39,196 bases of DNA from Candidatus Mediterraneibacter intestinipullorum. Its GTDB lineage: Bacteria > Bacillota > Clostridia > Lachnospirales > Lachnospiraceae. The position numbers and the translations under genes were made by a program. Of this stretch, positions 36,149-39,196 are shown piece by piece. Each line of letters opens with the position of its first letter. Position 1 is the stretch's first letter. The notes below the pieces were generated by a model. The model did not search any database and had not been told where the DNA came from. It saw only the letters and a program-made list of their open reading frames with translations. The DNA is taken from NCBI GenBank assembly GCA_019118665.1, contig DWYM01000003.1, positions 1 to 39,196 of the forward strand, in the 5' to 3' direction.

Positions 36149-36417
36149 TACGGACAGCGACGAATGGGATTAGTATATATGGGGAATGCTTCAGAGAGGG
36201 GGCGTTTGGTGAGAGTCTCCGCAGGACCATATAGAACCGGCCCGGGAGCTTCTGCATGAAAGTGCAGCGTAGAGCCTGCGTTAAGGGCGAAAGAGCGAAC
36301 CGCGCGGAAGCAGATCATTTTATAGAAGAATTGTGAAAGCGCAGTTAATTAGGGTGGTACCGCCGGGATATCCGGTCCCTTGTGTGAGGGACTTTAGATG
36401 TCCCGGCGTTTTGTTTT
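36149..36417 (+). promoter_or_regulatory. T-box riboswitch (tRNA-Pro) controlling proS
   Basis: The diagnostic AGGGTGGTACCGC lies at 36351-36363. Stem I is visible: an AGTA motif at 36172-36175 leads into TATATGG (36174-36180), which pairs with CCATATA at 36227-36233, followed by GAA and the likely specifier codon CCG (Pro) at 36237-36239. Uncharged tRNA-Pro would stabilise the antiterminator and allow proS transcription. This fills the 394-nt gap between the giant gene and proS. Confidence 0.93.
36361..36417 (+). terminator. T-box regulated terminator
   Basis: CGCCGGGA (36361-36368) pairs with TCCCGGCG (36401-36408), with an inner stem GTCCCT/AGGGAC and a TTTTGTTTT run after it. The left arm overlaps the T-box sequence, as needed for the switch. 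It is the first terminator seen after the 29-kb Tad operon. Confidence 0.92.
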
Positions 36418-36533
36418 CAAGTCTGAGCTGAGAAGCAGCGGAATCGAGCTGCCGCATGCGTAAAAGAGCATGTATTGAAGGAAAATCAGAACGCATCTTA
36501 AACATTAAACTATATTTCAAAGGAGAAGAGGAA

Positions 36534-37976
36534 ATGGCAAAGGAAAAGAAACTGGTACAGTCGATCACTTCCAGAGATGAAGACTTCGCGCAGTGGTATA
36601 CGGATGTTGTCCGCGAGGCGAAGCTGTGCGATTATTCAGGGGTAAAGGGATGCCTGAATTACCTGCCAAACGGCTATGCGCTCTGGGAGAATATCCAGGC
36701 GGATCTGGACAAACGTTTTAAAGACACAGGCGTGGAGAATGTTTATCTCCCGGTGCTGATCCCTGAGAGCCTGCTCCAGAAGGAGAAGGACCATATCGCG
36801 GGATTTGCTCCGGAGGTGGCGTGGGTGACACATGGGGGAGCGGAGCAGCTCCAGGAGAGGTTCTGCATCCGTCCCACATCTGAGACTCTCTTCTGTGACG
36901 TGTGGAGCAAAATCGTGCAGTCTTACCGCGACCTGCCGAAGGTCTGGAACCAGTGGTGTTCCGTCCTTCGCTGGGAGAAGACTACGAGACCTTTCCTGCG
37001 TTCCAGGGAGTTCCTGTGGCAGGAAGGACACACGATCCATGCCACATATGAAGAGGCGGAAGAGCGCACAAAGATGATGTGGGAAGTGTACAAGAGCTTT
37101 GTTGAGGAAGACTTGGCGATCCCGGTCGTTGCGGGAAGAAAAACTGAAAGTGAAAAATTCGCGGGCGCTCAGGACACATATACAATAGAAGCTCTGATGC
37201 ATGACGGTCAGGCGCTTCAGTCAGCGACCAGCCATTTCTTCGGCAATTCCTTCCCGGATGCGTTTGACATCAAATATGCGGATAAGAACAATGAGCTGCA
37301 CAGTGTGTATGAAACGTCATGGGGACTGTCCACGAGGATCATCGGAGCCATCATTATGGTACATGGAGATGACAGCGGTCTCGTGCTTCCGCCAAGGATC
37401 GCGCCGGTACAGGTGAGAGTCATTCCGATCGCGCAGCACAAGGAGGGTGTGCTGGATAAGGCAAACGAACTGCTTGGCGCGCTCAGGGCAGCAGGCTATC
37501 GCGCAAAGATCGATGATTCCGAGAAGAGCCCGGGATGGAAATTCAGCGAGCAGGAGATGCTCGGCATCCCCGCGCGTATCGAGATCGGACCGAAGGACAT
37601 CGAGAATGGGCAGGTCGTAGTAGTGCGCCGTGATACAAGGGAAAAGATCGTTGTGGAGATTGATGAGATCACGACAAAGCTGGGAGAGATTCTTGAGACT
37701 ATCCAGAAAGACCTCTATGCGAGGGCAAAGGCATTCCTTGACGACCATATCAGTACGGCTGTGACAATGGATGAGATGAAAGACGCAGTCCAGAATAAGA
37801 AGGGGTTTGTCAAGGCAATGTGGTGCGGCGAAGAAGCTTGCGAGGATGAGATCAAAGCTCAGGCAGGCGGCGTAACGTCCAGATGTATTCCAATGGAAGA
37901 AGAACATCTCTCCGATGTGTGCGTGTGCTGCGGCAAACCGGCGAAGCATATGGTTTACTGGGGAAGAGCGTACTAA
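36534..37976 (+). CDS. proS: Prolyl-tRNA synthetase, short archaeal/eukaryote-like type
   Basis: It charges tRNA-Pro with proline. The 480 residues match the short type (ProS type 3), which lacks the editing domain inserted in the long bacterial enzyme. Class II motifs are visible: motif 2 region [12 protein letters not shown] and [30 protein letters not shown], and motif 3 region [18 protein letters not shown]. An anticodon-binding domain follows ([16 protein letters not shown]), with a C-terminal zinc-type extension ([23 protein letters not shown] to [18 protein letters not shown]). The start at 36534 has AAAGGAG 8 nt upstream; the longer open frame would begin in the leader. Control is by the T-box directly upstream. 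Confidence 0.95.
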   Translation: MAKEKKLVQSITSRDEDFAQWYTDVVREAKLCDYSGVKGCLNYLPNGYALWENIQADLDKRFKDTGVENVYLPVLIPESLLQKEKDHIAGFAPEVAWVTHGGAEQLQERFCIRPTSETLFCDVWSKIVQSYRDLPKVWNQWCSVLRWEKTTRPFLRSREFLWQEGHTIHATYEEAEERTKMMWEVYKSFVEEDLAIPVVAGRKTESEKFAGAQDTYTIEALMHDGQALQSATSHFFGNSFPDAFDIKYADKNNELHSVYETSWGLSTRIIGAIIMVHGDDSGLVLPPRIAPVQVRVIPIAQHKEGVLDKANELLGALRAAGYRAKIDDSEKSPGWKFSEQEMLGIPARIEIGPKDIENGQVVVVRRDTREKIVVEIDEITTKLGEILETIQKDLYARAKAFLDDHISTAVTMDEMKDAVQNKKGFVKAMWCGEEACEDEIKAQAGGVTSRCIPMEEEHLSDVCVCCGKPAKHMVYWGRAY

Positions 37977-38016
37977 AAATGTAAAAACAATATAAAAACA
38001 CAGGATTCTTGCAGGC

Positions 38017-38025
38017 TGTTACAAT
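38017..38025 (+). promoter_or_regulatory. Possible upstream extended -10 promoter for rpsL
   Basis: TGTTACAAT combines a TG element with a five-of-six -10 box. The -35 region (ACA match only) is poor. It may be a second start site ahead of the main rpsL promoter. Confidence 0.35.
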
Positions 38026-38043
38026 AAATTCTTGCAAAATCCC

Positions 38044-38072
38044 TTGACTTTCCAATATAAACGTAATAAACT
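38044..38072 (+). promoter_or_regulatory. Main promoter of rpsL and downstream str genes
   Basis: TTGACT (38044-38049) and TAAACT (38067-38072) have exactly 17 bp between them. The start site would be near 38079, giving a leader of about 118 nt before rpsL. Confidence 0.75.
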
Positions 38073-38080
38073 AGTCTAGC

Positions 38081-38167
38081 GTGCATGAAAAGGCATCGTT
38101 CTTTTCGTGCGCTCAAAATGGATAATGATCAAGTTATCCGCAGCCCCTTGCGGCATGAGCCGTGAGG
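38081..38167 (+). promoter_or_regulatory. Structured 5' leader of rpsL with three hairpins
   Basis: Hairpin 1 pairs 38081-38092 with 38101-38112 (12 bp with two G-U pairs, 8-nt loop). Hairpin 2 pairs GGATAA (38120-38125) with TTATCC (38134-38139). Hairpin 3 pairs 38146-38154 with 38159-38167 around an ATGA tetraloop. None has a T-run. It may be a ribosomal-protein autoregulatory leader, but no known class was recognised. Confidence 0.5.
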
Positions 38168-38197
38168 TAACGAATAATTCATAGGAGGTGAAAAGGA

Positions 38198-38617
38198 ATG
38201 CCAACATTTAACCAGTTAGTTAGAAAAGGACGTCAGACTTCTGAGAAAAAGTCTACTGCACCGGCTCTTCAGAAAGGCTACAACTCTCTGAAGAAGCGTG
38301 CGACAAACGTATCCGCACCGCAGAAGAGAGGTGTGTGTACGGCTGTTAAGACTGCTACGCCGAAGAAGCCTAACTCAGCTCTGAGAAAGATCGCCAGAGT
38401 TCGTCTTTCTAACGGAATTGAAGTAACAAGCTATATCCCGGGCGAGGGACACAACCTTCAGGAGCATAGCGTTGTTATGATCCGTGGAGGAAGAGTTAAG
38501 GACCTGCCTGGTACAAGATACCACATCATCCGTGGTACACTGGATACGGCAGGTGTTGCGAAGAGACGTCAGGCGCGTTCTAAATATGGCGCTAAGAGAC
38601 CGAAAGACGCAAAATAA
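38198..38617 (+). CDS. rpsL: 30S ribosomal protein S12
   Basis: This 139-residue S12 has the signature segments [32 protein letters not shown] and [18 protein letters not shown]12 lies at the decoding centre of the 30S subunit. The two lysines whose substitution commonly gives streptomycin resistance (in TPKKPNS and in GRVKDLPG) are the normal residues here, so no resistance allele is seen. The ribosome binding site TAGGAGGTGA is close to consensus. The order rpsL-rpsG is that of the str operon. Confidence 0.98.
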   Translation: MPTFNQLVRKGRQTSEKKSTAPALQKGYNSLKKRATNVSAPQKRGVCTAVKTATPKKPNSALRKIARVRLSNGIEVTSYIPGEGHNLQEHSVVMIRGGRVKDLPGTRYHIIRGTLDTAGVAKRRQARSKYGAKRPKDAK

Positions 38618-38844
38618 TAAGTAACTGAGAGTTAAATCGTATCACAAACAGAACTATGATTATCGTAGGGTTGCGGATTTAAGTAGAGCACTTGACGAGA
38701 TGTTTTCGAGTCTGGTGCCGACATTAATATACAAGAGTCCCGCGGCCGCGAGCACATGAAATGCGATTCCATAGAAAGACACATGTGAGTACCGATGAAT
38801 TAATCCCGGCTTGACCGGAAAATATGATTAAGGAGGGAAGGACC
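38618..38844 (+). other. 227-nt gap between rpsL and rpsG
   Basis: No open frame, terminator or convincing promoter is seen. It contains the 10-bp palindrome CGCGGCCGCG at 38741-38750 and a small CCGG-loop-CCGG hairpin near 38806-38818, flanked by TAATC/GATTA arms close to the rpsG ribosome binding site. In Escherichia coli the S7 autoregulatory site is in this same gap; whether that holds here is unknown. Confidence 0.5.
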
Positions 38845-39196
38845 GTGCCACGAAAAGGACATACTCAGAAAAGAGATGTATTAGCGGATCCGATATACAA
38901 CAATAAAGTTGTTACCAAACTTATCAACAACATCATGCTGGATGGTAAGAAAGGCGTAGCACAGAAAATTGTATACGGAGCATTTGAAAGAGTAGAGGCA
39001 AAGGCTGAGAAGCCGGCGATCGAGGTGTTTGAGGAAGCAATGAACAACATGATGCCGGTTCTTGAGGTTAAGGCAAGACGTATCGGCGGTGCAACATACC
39101 AGGTGCCGATCGAGGTTCGTGCTGACAGACGCCAGGCGCTCGCTCTTCGCTGGCTGACAATGTACTCCCGTCAGAGAGGCGAGAAGACAATGGAAG
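38845..39196 (+). CDS. rpsG: 30S ribosomal protein S7, N-terminal part (cut by window end)
   Basis: Translation from a GTG at 38845 gives [19 protein letters not shown], the typical S7 N-terminus. It continues through [23 protein letters not shown] and [14 protein letters not shown] to [13 protein letters not shown] at the window edge, about 117 of the usual 156 residues. S7 initiates assembly of the 30S head by binding 16S rRNA. AAGGAGGG lies upstream at proper spacing. The start is not ATG, which can lower initiation and is compatible with regulation from the long gap upstream. Confidence 0.96.
   Translation, partial: MPRKGHTQKRDVLADPIYNNKVVTKLINNIMLDGKKGVAQKIVYGAFERVEAKAEKPAIEVFEEAMNNMMPVLEVKARRIGGATYQVPIEVRADRRQALALRWLTMYSRQRGEKTME

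Noticed and set aside
38005-38036. Direct repeat ATTCTTGCA (38005-38013 and 38028-38036) as a paired operator upstream of rpsL
   Set aside because: Only two short copies 23 bp apart in AT-rich DNA, with no known regulator site to compare.
38692-38697. TTGACG as a -35 box for a separate rpsG promoter
   Set aside because: No -10 box at 16-18 bp; the nearest AT-rich hexamer is 27 bp away.
38741-38750. Palindrome CGCGGCCGCG as a protein-binding operator
   Set aside because: A single short GC palindrome with no second copy; it is more simply part of RNA structure or chance.

Overview
The window looks like a chromosome segment of a low-to-mid GC anaerobic Firmicute, most likely a gut Lachnospiraceae (class Clostridia). 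This is inferred from the paired glgC-glgD genes, spoVG, a T-box in front of an archaeal-type prolyl-tRNA synthetase, AGGAGG-type ribosome binding sites, a monoderm Tad locus without an outer-membrane secretin, and the str ribosomal protein genes. No transposase, phage gene, tRNA, rRNA or CRISPR array was seen.

Layout. (1) 117-2948: glgC and glgD (glycogen precursor synthesis, ATGA overlap) behind an extended -10 promoter, then spoVG, ending at a perfect 20-bp inverted repeat that can serve both strands. (2) 3067-3876, minus strand: an RluA-family pseudouridine synthase. (3) 3931-6524: a sigma-A-like promoter, an XpaC-family membrane protein and a TelA-family protein, then a terminator. (4) 6720-36139: about 29 kb, all plus strand and tightly packed. 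It holds a Tad/Flp pilus machine (TadZ, CpaF ATPase, TadB, TadC, Flp-like pilin, two TadE-like proteins, a large TadG/DUF5702-like protein, a lipoprotein, a prepilin peptidase and a WG-repeat protein). It runs on into a Ser/Thr phosphorylation module (FHA protein, two PP2C phosphatases, one transmembrane kinase, a small membrane protein) and two surface proteins, one a 2,809-residue Ig-like giant. (5) 36114-37976: a promoter that uses the giant gene's stop codon as part of its -10 box, a proline T-box and proS. (6) 38017-39196: promoter, structured leader, rpsL, a 227-nt gap, and rpsG cut off by the window end.

The most interesting reading is that region 4 is one system: a pilus/adhesin machine under phosphothreonine control. 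Three different cytoplasmic proteins in it (the FHA protein, the first PP2C and the small membrane protein) each carry exactly two tandem copies of a Thr-x-x-Leu motif. This suggests a shared kinase-target/FHA-ligand code. The proline T-box is the first terminator seen after this operon, so its far end may respond to tRNA-Pro charging.

Functions are assigned by reading motifs; no database search was run. Start codons were chosen by ribosome binding site and often differ from the longest open frame.
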